Shown piece after piece: positions 32,649-44,718 of a stretch of 64,000 nt of DNA. Made by a program: the position numbers and the translations under genes. This stretch comes from Dentipellis sp. KUC8613. Taxonomy: Eukaryota > Basidiomycota > Agaricomycetes > Russulales > Hericiaceae. The notes beneath the pieces were generated by a model. It saw only the letters and a list, made by a program, of their open reading frames with translations. It was not told the origin of the DNA and made no database searches. The first letter of the stretch is position 1. Every line of letters starts with the position of its first letter. The stretch covers positions 2,471,929 to 2,535,928 of the forward strand of contig NSJX01000001.1 of the NCBI GenBank assembly GCA_002286715.1, written 5' to 3'.

Positions 32649-33013
32649 ATGCGCTTTTCATACCTCGCTGGTGCCGTGGTCTTCGCACTCTCGCCTGCAG
32701 TCATGGGCGGTCCTATCTCGTACGCGATTTGCCAGACAGGTGAGACTACTCGACGAGATGTGAAAGCTCGCGCCGGCTGATGGTCCGGACGTAGGGTGCA
32801 ATGCCGTCGTTGTCGCATGCTACGCGGCCGCTGGTTTCCAGTTCGGCACCGTCCTGGCTGCCGCTGCTCCGGCGTCCATTGTCGCTTGCAACAGCGCGCT
32901 CGGAACGTACGTGCTTTTCATTGAGTAGGTAACCCGTGCCTGCGAAGCTGAACGTTCGTTCTAGATGTTCTGCGGCCTGCGCGGGCATCACTCTCCTTGC
33001 TCCCATCCCCTGA
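32649..33013 (+). CDS. Small secreted Cys-containing protein, zygote-specific class V-like (copy 2)
   Basis: Three exons (32649-32739, 32795-32906, 32965-33013) give 83 residues. Exon lengths are 91, 112 and 49, the same as in the copy at 5.9 kb. The signal peptide MRFSYLAGAVVFALSPAVMG differs, but the mature part GPISYAICQTGCNAVVVACYAAAGFQFGTVLA and CNSALGTCSAACAGITLLAPIP is nearly identical to copy 1, with about seven changes, all conservative. All cysteines are kept. Strong conservation of the mature part against a drifting leader suggests selection on the secreted peptide. Function is unknown. Confidence 0.78.
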
Positions 33014-34795
33014 AACGCCAAACGAGTATGTTACGAACGAATGTCCTAATGAAGACCTAGAACTCACGACATGCTTGCCAGATATGAACTGCCTGGTGCC
33101 TGACGCCGCTTTGCCACGCCTACTGTAATGTGTTTAGTGTTTCACTGTACCCACCTCGAATATAAAGCCATTTGAAAGCGGCCATTGAGATTGGATTGAA
33201 TGGCCCGCAAGTCGAAACGTCTGTATGAACAAAAGAAATGGTGTGTCGTGATTAACTTGAGGGGATATGGGCGGCTATTTATATCGTAACGAAGGTTGCG
33301 TCCGGACGATCCTCAGATCGAAGCTGGAGATAAGCTACAACACGTTCCCGGCGGCATGTCCTTCTGGGCAATGACAGTCCGGTGAATAGATGAGCTGAAT
33401 TGCGCATGCCGTGGAATGCCGGACGTTGCATCTGCAAGTAATTTGAGCGAGTTTAGATTACTGTCCGTTCTCCGTCACTGCGAGGGAGGCTGAAACACTG
33501 GTCGGCGAGATATCAAGGTACTCACCCACCCCTGTGAACAGTTCGCACTGTGAGAGAAAAGCTGGCAGGGACTGCGGAAACTCACCGGGAACTGCCAAGT
33601 GTTTAATCCTCCGACGGCAACCGAACATTCTCCTGCGATTGACCCGGGCCAACTTGGCAGGGTAATGCTACGCAGCATGCCAGGTCGGAGGCGCAAGCAG
33701 ATTCTCAGAGAAAGCCGAGACTGGGGCACGCACCTAGGAACGAAACAAGGCAACTTTTGGCCCGCCAGGGCGAACTAGGCACGCGCGGTGCACTCCTGGG
33801 CACAAGCAGCCGCGGCATGCCACGATCGGTCTCTGGATAATTAGCATTCAGTACGCAGGCTGTCAGATCTCGGTGAAAACGCACTGTAAGACCGTGCGGG
33901 GCAGATGCAGTCCGAGATGGAGGCGCTTTGCAAGTAGGTTGCGCGAGGTGAAGTAGATGATGAGGAAGTCGCGTCACCGTAAGTCGAAGCTCTCATGTGC
34001 TCGGAGCACAGCCACCAGGCTTTCTCGGCCTCTCCTCCATGTGCTCGGTTTTAGTGTCGTCGTCGGCTAGAGCTTGATGCCCACATGGAGTCGGTCGAAG
34101 GTTTGGTGGATCTCTGCAGGATGCACATGGTGATCAGCAGCGATGGCTCCGCGCGACTGTGAAGATCTTGGGATGCATACCTGTCTGTAGCCGCACGACC
34201 AAAGTGTGGGAGCACGAGGTTCGCAGCAGTGTTGTGTTGTGTGGACGTTGCGTCTCGATGCGAGTCTTTTCGAGAAGAAAATGAGGGTGGCAAGTGGGAG
34301 AGGCGGCAGGTCTACGGAGCAGGGGAGGGGACGGTCAAGACGCCGATCCTGTTCCATGGGCTTAGTGAATGACCGTGCAGAACGAAGCATGTCGAAGAGA
34401 CTCACGCGGCAACGAAAGACCTTCACCGTAGCGCCACGGCGCAACTTGTCATACGAGAGACATCCTTTCATGTCCGAGGTCGACATAAGATGACGCGCCA
34501 AGCCAGGACGCTGAAGATCGGGACGCCTCGTCCGATAGCGGGCGCCTCCTCGATCCACTCGACACATCTCATCAACACGAATGATATTATTACGCATTCA
34601 AATCTGTCAACATCCGTCTGTGAAACACGGCGTCCATTCCTTCACTCGTACATGTACTGCGGACCAAATTTCCAAACTGCGCAGCCGATAGCACGGACGA
34701 TCTGTGGCAACGCCCGACAGGAAACATGGAAGGTAAATCTGCAGGAAGCTATGCCGGTTACATAGGAACGCACCTTCGTCTTCGACAAAACTGCC
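33014..34795. other. Gene-poor spacer
   Basis: About 1.8 kb with no supported gene. The longest frame (34,067-34,597, minus) has no clear family pattern, though GT/AG sites lie near its 3' end. It could be a relic. Confidence 0.4.
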
Positions 34796-35136
34796 TCAGG
34801 CGGGCGTGATGGATGGCAGCGGGGTCGTCTCGGGGAATTGCGTCCAGATAAGAGTCTCCGTGGTCGTCACGATGAAGGGCTCCGTGGTGACAAGCTCCTG
34901 GAGAAGGCGCGTCGCGGTGATGACGGGCGCGGACGTCTCCGTAGCATTAGGCGAGACTGACGCGGTCGCATTGGCCGACGCCGACGAAACGCTGGACACA
35001 GCCGACGCAGTCGAGTTCGACTTCACGCTTGGACGTAAGACAGTGGAGACGAATGAGAGTGATGGACGCTTACAGGAGCGGCCACGACGACGGTCGCGAC
35101 AGCGCAGACGGCGGAGAGAACGTTGAGCAACAGCAT
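34796..35136 (-). CDS. Small secreted Ser/Thr-rich protein
   Basis: Two exons (35074-35136, 34796-35020) join in phase to 95 residues. MLLLNVLSAVCAVATVVVAAP is a clean signal peptide ending at the exon junction. The mature part is Ser/Ala/Thr-rich with several N-glycosylation sites (NST, NAT twice), then TRLLQELVTTEPFIVTTTETLIWTQFPETTPLPSITPA. No cysteines are present in the mature part. The acceptor was chosen as the AG that keeps phase; the AG upstream would give an immediate stop. Probably a cell-wall or secreted peptide; family unknown. Confidence 0.6.
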
Positions 35137-37592
35137 GAGTGACTTGGGAGGATTTGCGAAAGGCGAGGGGCGTTAATGCGCTGGTGTGTCTGTCTTTCTG
35201 TGAACCTTTTGACAGGCAATTCGGGGTGCAAACCTAACTTGCTATGTCAGTGAAACACAGCAAAGTCATCCGACTCATGTCAGATGCGTGGATGGATGAA
35301 CAAATCCCCAGAATGACAATATTGCCATCGACCGACGAACGGGGGAGGAACACCAGGAACATCCCGGCCGACGAAGGCACAGTGAGCGGGCTGCGCTGCC
35401 CTGGCATGGTCCGATAATCGCGAGAACGTGAGCAGGCAACTTGGGAACGACAAATACGAACACATCACTTCGTTAGAGAGACCTTTATGGAGATGAACTG
35501 CTTTTCGTACACTTGGCGGCACGGAAGCAGGGTGGAACACGGGCCATGGGACGCCCAAGGCTAGATGAGTCGCAGAAAGATCCGCATCGAGCAGAGCGCA
35601 AACGCCTTCGGTAGCAGCAGCTGTCTAAAGCCGACTTTACCTCATTTCGGAACGCCAACTTGGGATTTACTGCCGGTAGCGCATGTCTACGAATTCATAC
35701 CCGGGCAAGAAGTCGCATTAATCGCGCAGCACGAAGATCAGAGCTTCGGTGTTGTCTCACTGGCAGTTTCCGGAGTGCACAAGGGCCATCTTAGTAGTGA
35801 TAACATGGAGTAAGGTCTGCCGTTCCATACCTAATAACCCTGCATGCTCGCGCAAGCCAAGGCACAGCTGCGGAGCCGCACGAAACCCTGGCGTCCCACC
35901 GGGGCAAAGTGGTCAGCAGAAGGATGCGGGGGCCAATAGCGCCTCGTTGACGCCCACGTCATCGTATCGGCGAGGCCATTTCTTGCGTTTCGGTAACCGA
36001 CGGTAGCCGAGCCACACCAGCCCGGATGATGGTGCCTGGTAAACCTTGAGAACAAAGAAGTGGTATACTTACCACTTGACGCAAGGCTGCCACGATGGTC
36101 GGAACCCGTGCTCTCAGGAGCATTGGGCGGCCTATAGGGTCGAGAATGAACAATGAGGATAAGCAACGAATGACGTGAGCCAGGGACGGGAGCGTACGCG
36201 GACATCAACCGTAAGTCGAGATCGCCAGGCTCATGGGAAAATGCCTCGAGATGCCGCAGAACCCGCCGCAGTACAATCTGCGAGCCGAGGCGATAAAGTG
36301 GGCGCGGCTCTATCCGTCATTCGAGAAAGCCCAAGGCTGTAAGGGGAGTGCTGTAAGTTTATACATCAGTCAATCAGAGATTTCACCTTCCCGGTGCGCG
36401 CTATCTACCGTGTCGTGTCGTATCCCGAATCCAAGTCGGCTTTCCCACCAAAGAGTTTCGGAACTGATGTCCGGGGTGAATTGACCTGTCCCTCGACACA
36501 TGCAACACGGGAGAATAAAAGACGAGGAGAAGGTGCTTGAAAGGGTCAGCGGTGGGTGGAAGCAAAAGTAATTTCAAACGATAAACTTGAGGCCATGCAC
36601 TCGGCTGCGGTCACGCTGTAACATGGTCACGGTCACTAGGTGCAACTAATGAACGTTGTTTGTGGCACTGCACATCGCGACTTGAATGAAGCTATCGACT
36701 CCAGCTCCGGACGCCCAGGGGCTGCCCTTCACAGAGTCATTCATCTCTGGCGGTGTTTCAACTATCGTTTTATCATTCCAGAAATATGATAGCTTCCTGT
36801 TACGTTCATCGGGTATTGACCAGTCCTTCTCAGGCAGTCCGAGTCGACTCCCGCGACTTTCGTGGGTCGTAGTCGCCGTACCTTCTATCACTCTCCTGTT
36901 CCAAATTGCCTCTGCTGCGGCACCACGAATTGAAACCATGGTTCTCGCTTGTAGCGCTATCTTGCATCCGGTGCCGATGACGGATCTGCGCGGGAGGGGC
37001 GGCCGTCGCAGGTACGTGTGCGCGGGTCCGGCCTTCAGCGTCTGAATTTCTCTCTTGTTCCAGGTTACCTTCGTGGCTCTGGCAAGCGCGCCAAATTTCG
37101 CTGTCTAGATGCTGCGGGTGCATCCCACGATGTCATGGATCACCTTGTTTGTCGAACCTGGCCGTTCATCTGCGCTGCCTATGCAGTCCTCCTCCCCCTG
37201 AAAACTCTAAGGATAAACGGACCCCAAATTCGGCACAGGCACTGCACTGTTCTGTTGGAGCTACGAAGTGTTCGGGCCATGTGCTCACGAACGGGTCGCG
37301 TTTCCCGGCCCATCCAACCTTCACCCTCTACTCTCGTAACGCCCCAGTGGGAATTCCGATTTCCCTTGGTATGCTGACCTGTGTCTGACGCATCTCCTTC
37401 TGTCCGGTCCCTGTCTGTTCCCATCTCTTGACAAGTTATTTCTCCTCCTCGAATAATGCGACAATTTCGCTAAGTTCACAGATTGAGGCAATTATAAAAG
37501 GGCGCACAGGACACCGCAGCAGCTCATCGAACTCACCGTTCGTCCCCATTCGCATCCACTCGCCCTCCATCGCAAGAGGTCTACTTTCAAAG
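35137..37592. other. Gene-poor spacer, laccase upstream region
   Basis: About 2.4 kb with no supported gene. The last several hundred bases must contain the laccase promoter. Confidence 0.4.
37493..37499 (+). promoter_or_regulatory. TATA box, laccase gene
   Basis: TATAAAA 94 bases before the laccase ATG, in a TTATAAAAGGGCGC context. Confidence 0.7.
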
Positions 37593-40005
37593 ATGTTCTT
37601 GCCGAGGTCGACTTCCGTCGTGCTCTCCGCTATGGGGGCCACTATGGCCTTCGCCTCCATCGGCCCTGTCACCGACCTACACATCACCAATACGGAGCTT
37701 GCTCCCGATGGTTTCCTTCGCGAGTACGTGTATTCTTCTCCGGATACATGTCAGCCGTGATTGACTTGATTCTTCTAGTACTGTTGTCGCTGAAGGCGTT
37801 TTCCCCGGCCCAATTATCAAGGGAAACAAGGTTAGTGATCTCTGTAGCAGCTACACGACGACTTGTTGACGAAGGCGCAAATAGGGAGATAACTTCCAGA
37901 TTAATGTAATCAACCAGCTCAATGACTCGACAATGTTGACGAGCACCACCATCGTGAGTTTAGTATCGTTGCCTTACCGCGAGGCATAATGACTAATGTT
38001 CGCGCCTGTAGCACTGGCATGGCTTGTTCCAGCACGGAACAAACGACATGGATGGCGTCGCCTTCGTCACCCAATGTCCTATTCCTCCCAACGACTCCTT
38101 CCTTTACAACTTTAGTGTACCCGACCAGGCGGGTACATTCTGGTACCACTCGCATCTCGCGACTCAGTACTGCGATGGCTTGCGAGGCGCTCTTGTGATC
38201 TACGATCCCGAGGACCCTCATGCTAATCTTTACGATGTCGACGACGGTGAGTAGCGATGCCTCAACAAGAATTCAACAAATCGTTAATTTCTCTATTCGA
38301 CATAGACTCGACCGTCCTTACTCTGGCAGATTGGTACCACGTCCCCGCCCCTGAGGCTGGTCTTGTCCCGTAAGTCTAAGCTACAGTTAAATCTATTTTT
38401 ATGGTAGCTCAATTCCTTCTATAGCCCCTTCAACTCCACTCTCATCAACGGTCTGGGTCGCGCCGGAAATGGTACGCAATCGCCTTTGGCAGTTGTGTCC
38501 GTCACGCAGGGACAGCGGTGCGTACATCATTGTTGCTGACGTCCGAGGTGAAACTCACGGTTTGCCATGTCACTAGCTACCGTTTCCGTCTGATCAACAT
38601 CGCCTGCGACCCTAACTACAACTTCACGATTGACAATCATACCATGACTGTCATCGAAGTTGACGGTGTCAGTGTCCAGCCTTATGTTGTCGACTCCATC
38701 CAGATCTTTGCCAGTAAGCAGCTTCTTTTCCCACTGTGTCACGCAATACTGAATCGTCGCTCCAGGCCAACGCTATTCCTTCGTCGTAAGATACAATTAT
38801 ACACCTACCTGCCGAATGAACGCTCAGGGTTTCTTTCTTTAGCTGAATGCCAACCAGACAATCGGCAACTACTGTGAGAGTGCTATTCGTTATGCGCCTT
38901 TGCGTAGTCTTACACATTTGTCAACAGGGATCCGTGCGATGCCAAACAGTGGAACTACGAATTTCGACGGTGGCCTCAACTCCGCCATTCTGCGCTATGC
39001 CGGTGCTGGTAACGCTGATCCGAACACCGTCCAAACCCCCAGTATACTTCCCCTGCTGGAGACCAGCCTCCATGTGAGTCGCTCCTGCCTTCCGCAAGTA
39101 TTCTGTACCTAAATAACGCCGGAATATCTAGCCCCTCGTCTCTATGCCCGCAGTAAGTAATCGGGTTATTCTATGGTCACTCTCCATGAACGGCTAATTG
39201 TTCTGTTGATAGCCCGGTATTGCTGAACCCGGAGGTGTGGACATTCAACTCGAGCTTGCTGTCGCATTCGTAAGTGCTCTTCTTGTGGGAATGTCCCCAT
39301 GCTCAAGTGCGGGTATCTGTTAGAACGGCGCACAATTCACTGTCAATGGCACCGCATTCGACCCTCCGAGCGTTCCAGTCCTCCTCCAGATCCTCAGCGG
39401 CGCTAAGACGGCCCAAGAACTCCTTCCCATGGGCAGCGTCTACGGCCTCGCGCCCAACAAGACCGTCGAGCTGAACATCCCTGGAGGCGCCGTCGGCGGT
39501 CCCCACCCCGTCCATCTCCATGGAGTAAGTATATTGTCCACGCATCTTTGATTCGGAACTTGGGCCTGACTCGCTTTCGGCCTCTTTCAGCACAACTTCG
39601 CCGTCGTTCGGAGCGCGGGCAGCGACGTTACTAACTACGAGACTCCCGTCTGGCGTGACACCGTCAGCATCGGTACCTCTACGAACGACAACACAACCAT
39701 TCGTTTCACCACTAACAACCCTGGGCCGTGGATCCTGCATTGGTACGTATATGAACTCACCCATCGCGCTCGCGTATCCCAATCTAACCTCCCGACTCTC
39801 AATTCTAGCCACATTGATTGGCATCTCCAGGCGTGAGTAGCCTCCCAGCTGCATGACAGATCGAAACAAATACTGAACATCTTTTGATAGCGGCTTCGCC
39901 GTGGTAATGGCCGAGGACATCGGGGACACCCCCACCGTCGACGCGCCCAGCGACGCCTGGAACGACCTGTGCCCGGCGTACAACAAGTCGATGGGTCTAC
40001 GCTAA
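37593..40005 (+). CDS. Laccase (secreted multicopper oxidase)
   Basis: About sixteen short exons join to roughly 520 residues. A signal peptide ([14 protein letters not shown]) precedes the mature start [20 protein letters not shown]. All four copper signatures are present in order: [46 protein letters not shown] and [12 protein letters not shown]. The ten ligand histidines and the type 1 cysteine are intact. The residue ten after that cysteine is Phe, as in high-potential Trametes-type laccases (family knowledge). Laccases oxidise phenols and lignin-related compounds with O2 outside the cell. Introns are very small and several exons code for fewer than ten residues. I followed most junctions in phase and saw no stop or frameshift. 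The C-terminus ends NKSMGLR. Confidence 0.95.
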
Positions 40006-43000
40006 GTAAAGATGCCACATACACGGAAACACGGCATGCATATTTAACAACCGCGGACACTTGACTTATTCTGAATATTATGGAATTTGCAACATGGGTT
40101 TCTGCATCTCGGAGGATGGTACAGCTTCGCTTCGTTGCATGGATATTTAACCATTGGTCGGAATTCTTGGCTTGTATAGTACTAGTGTCTCGCCGAAATG
40201 AAATCGCACTGCTCTCTCGCATTTATGGCATGGCGATGTGTGCACTGAGGGTCTGGGACTGGTACCTAAAACAGGGTTGTACTCTTCAGGTCTTCAGTGA
40301 AGATTGGCTTCCTTAATTCGAAATGCCTTAACCCCATTCGATAGCTCGCCGGTGCCTGCAGAGTGCGGGGAGCGGATTTTACCGGGGCCGAAGCTCTCAG
40401 CTGGATCAACGCTCGACGGCAAAGGCGAAGAAATATCCCACGAGAGGTGATCTCAATAGGTACGCCTTCGCGATACGTCATGCACATGAGTCCTAACAGA
40501 AACGCTATGAAGAGCGCCGTTCTAAATGCTAGCCGACGGTAATATTGAGGCCAGAATGGCTCATCTCAGTAACAATCTCTTGTCCGTGTCTTGATCGTCC
40601 AGCATCGATGCTAGCCGTTGCTGGTATACAAAATGATTGAGGGTTGAAACATCGCGGCAATGCTGGCGCTGTGATCCAGATGGAGCATATGAAGATGGAG
40701 ATAGCCAAATATGTCAAGAGGATTAACCTACGCTGAATCGGTCGGCGTGAAGAGCCCGATGAGCCACTTTGTCAACGCCAGGCACGGTTCGAGGCGATGG
40801 ATCTTGCATCCGCTCGTTCATAGCCTCGAGGCTTGATAGACAGACAAGATCTAGAGCGTATCGGAAGGATAGACGCGGGCCACTGAACGTAACGAGCCGA
40901 AATTCCTCCGAGATCTCCTTGGGATAAGACATTCAAGGCGAGCGCTCTTCCTCTGCCGCACCAGCGTCTTCTGTTATCTCTGATGAGAGCTCTGCCGTCG
41001 TCATAATCTGAAGCGGATAGTGCGGACCGAGCGCAATACCGCCACATACCTTGCTGATGCCGCATGTCATACAATATTGCATCCTGAGATCCACCAGCGG
41101 ATGTGCAGGGCCGTATTTACTGGCGTCGGAGCCTATGGTCATTCACCAAATTTGTCAAGAGGCGATACTCTCTGCTCGTCACACGAACATATCAAAACAG
41201 CAAAATGGAACTCGAAAAGATAAATCAGATGAGTCTGAGTACAGTTTCTAACGGTGTAATCTGTGTTTTATTACTATCAGATCACGGAGCGCTCAGCATT
41301 TCGGAAGGGTATCAGTCTCGTACCTTCCGAAGGCCGCATCTACTTGATATCAAGGCACCAGATTGATTACTTGCTGCGGGCATATCCTGCCGTCACTGCG
41401 TGCGCGAGGGATGGCTTTATTTTTCGTAGAAACAGCAAATTTCGACTCTTCGACAAATGTTGCAGTTCTTTGTGTGACACGTACATATGTCACGACCCGC
41501 GGAGGTACTTTCACGAGTATCACTGGGTGCTGGGTTCTGGTAAGCAACATTGCATGAATATAAACAGAGATTGAGTGTCCTTTGAAGGCTGTCGAATGGC
41601 GTCTACCACTCACCTAATGACCACCCTAGTCCCTCCATTCAGCCTGGACCCTGGTCGTCTTCACACATCCTGTGGGAAGTATTTCCCACCGTCACCGCTG
41701 TCCTCATGCCGTGATCCTAGTTAAGGACATATGATTCGATGAAGATACCCTGTATCAACGACATAGTAAATAGAAATAGCTAACCTGCTCACTCCTGAGC
41801 GTCTTCATGGCCAGGCTGTGTATCAGTGGCGGAGGTGTCTTGCATCACCCAACAATCCGGGCGGCGGTTCGGTTCCCGTACGATGAACGTTCGATCCATA
41901 GGGGAGACGGATCAGCAGGTACTACGCTGTTATGCGTCAGCACTGTCGGGCCGCGGACTGCAGAAGAGGATGTGCGGTTCAAATGGATATGTGAGCACGA
42001 CATTCCTGAGCAATGCACAACATGTGCTCACGAGCCACGAGGGAATACAGGAACAGGAACTCAGAAGCTGGCGCAATTTACGAGGTAAGGGCTTTAATGA
42101 CTCAAGCATTGACTGCGAGGGTACGTGAACTGACTGGAGATAAAACATTGATTTCCGCCGCTCACCTTAGCACCGTCCGTGCCTTGTACTGCCGTACAGA
42201 TGAGGCATAATATGGCACCCTGAGTGAGTTCGTCCTGCTTGTTGGAGGATGCTGGAATGCGGTTGCGTGAATATCAGAAGTCTCGAACGCCAATATCATA
42301 CCCCCTTGGCATGAGACGTAATAATATACCCATGTGCTTCAGAATTCGTGCTGACAAGTGTCGGATTCTTGTCCCATTGCAATAGTCCTGACCCACCGAA
42401 CACCGACAAGGTCAGAATGAGTAAGTCTAGTAGACAAGAATGTGCACGCACCCTCCAAGATTTTCTTCACCTGTGGTATCATAGATCCGAATTGAATACT
42501 TCGATGGTAATATTGTAAGAGAATGCGCCATCGTGGTTCGTCGTCAACATGACTATGACTGCTGAGTCGGTCACGAGTGCGAATGAGCTTGTAGCTGTCG
42601 GGATATGCCGACTCGTCCATCTTATCTTATCTATACTGCAGCGATCCCAGGCTGAGGCTCATTCTCATTGGTTTGAATGGTCAGGGCAGCCTGTGGAACC
42701 ACTGTAGTCTTTGAGTGAGGCGGGTAGGTTCTCCGCCGGAGAGGTCTGGAGTTATCCGATGGATATATCATCGCGTCATGGCACGACATGTGCATCGTTG
42801 GGCTTTCGAGGGCCGAGGAAGTCATTATAGGCACAATGAACCCTTCTCGGGAAGGGATGATCTAAAGTCCGTGACAAGCCCAGCGATTGCTCAGTCAGAG
42901 CAGAGACGAGGTTTGTAGGTGAAGATTACTCAACTTGCCTCAGCAACTTGACTAACATAAGCCTCTGGACACGCTCAAGCCGTTCGAAGAGCGCAGTACC

Positions 43001-43619
43001 CGACATACTGCGAGGTAGCCATGACGTTAAACGATCGTTGTGACGAGCTTGCCACGAATCGAATCGCCACTCGAAAGAATCCTTACACTCGACTACGCAG
43101 CGCTCTGCAAATCGATGGGCTCGTTGTAGACTTTGCATTTACCACGTCCAACGCGCAGGATGCACGCCATCAGTTGACCAAGTCGCATTCATGAGACGAG
43201 AATATTTGGCACACCTGGCCGTTGAGTGTGACTCAACCTTCGTTCGCAGGCCCACACGCAGCTCGAGCCTGGATATCAGCATGCTCGATTATCAGCAACG
43301 ATCGGTCGTTGGCAAAAGTCGCAGGACCACTCGCCCTTGAAAGCTGACCTCCCCGCAGCACTGAATCCACAAGCACCTGGACGATCTAAAAATCCCGTCC
43401 ATAAAAGGAAGCCGCGATCGAAAGTTACGAGTACGAATGACAAGATCGAAAACGCAGGAACTCAGGCAGCATGGGCTGAGGATTGTGAGCGGTGGTGCTG
43501 AGAGGCCTTCTCAAGGACGTGAGTTGCCTGTAGTCTATATAAGAGTCATGGACTGGCCGTTTCGTTTCTCAACAGCCCCACCACTTTCTATCTCTCAACC
43601 CCACTGCCCTCCGCCCAAC
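40006..43619. other. Gene-poor spacer (3.6 kb)
   Basis: No gene could be supported. Minus-strand frames at 40,529-41,142 have some coding-like patches (for example MQYCMTCGISKVCGGIALGP) but no domain I recognise and no consistent exon chain. The region may hold decayed genes or transposon remnants. The GST promoter is at its right end. Confidence 0.4.
43536..43543 (+). promoter_or_regulatory. TATA box, GST gene
   Basis: TATATAAG 77 bases before the GST start codon, followed by a pyrimidine-rich leader. Confidence 0.6.
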
Positions 43620-44481
43620 ATGGTTCTCAAGATTTATGGCGTCTCGTGGTCCACCTGCACCCGGCGCGTCGCGCTCATCGCGAGGGAGAAGAATGTGCCT
43701 TACGAGCTGGTCGAATTAGACCTCGCGAAGGGCGACAACAAGACTCCTGCGTACCTCGCAAAGCAGCCCTTCGCTGAGACGCCCTACATCGTGTGTACTT
43801 ATCCATCCGCTCGCCGTTCAATAGCGCTGAGCTAGACTGCATAGGACGATGGCGGATTCGTGCTGTTCGAGTCTCGCGCCATCGGACGCTACATCGCCAC
43901 GAAGTGGGCCGCCCAGGGCACGTCGCTCATACCCACCGACCTCGAGAAACTTGCGCTGTTTGAGCAGGCGGCGAGCATCGAGCTGACCAGCTTTGACGGG
44001 TACGCGGTTCGCTACGCTGTCGAGAAGATATTCAACCCGTGAGCGCCGGCGAATATGCGTTGCGCGATCGAAAGTGACTGACCTCTTCGAACTTTAATAA
44101 GGCAGAAGGGCATTGCGACGAACGAAGAGCGCGCTGCAGAGTATCTGAAGATGATCGAGACGAAGCTGGATGTGTACGATCAGATCCTCGGCAAGCAGAA
44201 GTATCTTGCTGGAGACGTAGGTTCTCCTTTCCCCATCGACTTCAGCTGCCATGTACTGACGACGAGGTCAGGAACTAAGCCTGGCGGACCTCTTCCATCT
44301 CCCTGGAGGTTACATCCTCGTCAAGCTTGGGAAGGACGTATTCAGCCCGCGTCCCAACGTCTCTAGGTAAATCGAGGTCATTGCTAGAGGCGAGATCCTG
44401 ATGATAATCGCAGGATGGAACAGGTGGTGGGATGAGATTTCTTCTCGTTCTTCCTGGCAGGCGGTCAAAGAAAGTGCTTGA
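43620..44481 (+). CDS. Glutathione S-transferase
   Basis: Five exons (43620-43790, 43845-44038, 44102-44216, 44272-44366, 44424-44481) join in phase to about 210 residues. The N-terminal thioredoxin-fold domain reads MVLKIYGVSWSTCTRRVALIAREKNVPYELVELDL, with FAETPYIDDGGFVLFESRAIGRYIATKW carrying the cis-Pro (TPYI) and the Glu-Ser pair that binds glutathione's gamma-glutamyl part. The C-terminal helical domain has LALFEQAASIELTSFDGYA, YDQILGKQKYLAGDELSLADLFHLPGG and the end RWWDEISSRSSWQAVKESA. It resembles fungal phi-like GSTs. Such enzymes conjugate glutathione to electrophiles in the cytosol. Its 3' end faces the aldo-keto reductase gene, only 237 bases away. Confidence 0.9.
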
Positions 44482-44718
44482 AGAATAAGGAGCGTCCCGC
44501 GAAAGACCGCCAGAGGTCGTCTTCGAAGGCAAGGAGAAGCAATCTATCGTACATTTTTCCGCATGTGAACAACAGCTCGAATGAGAAGAATCGTTGGACA
44601 TGTTTCGTGTTCGGATGCCCTTAAGAAGGACGTCATCTACAATACATTCTTGATAGCCGTCAGTCAAGGAAGAGCGGAGGACCAAGAAGAACGGTACCTA
44701 CGTATTTATGTGCGTGCA

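Noticed and set aside
34067..34597. 176-codon minus-strand frame
   Set aside because: No family pattern, Arg/Ser-rich random-like composition, no signal or membrane segment.
37593..40005. Laccase as a pseudogene because no long frame spans it
   Set aside because: All short exons join in phase through GT..AG introns and every copper ligand is present.
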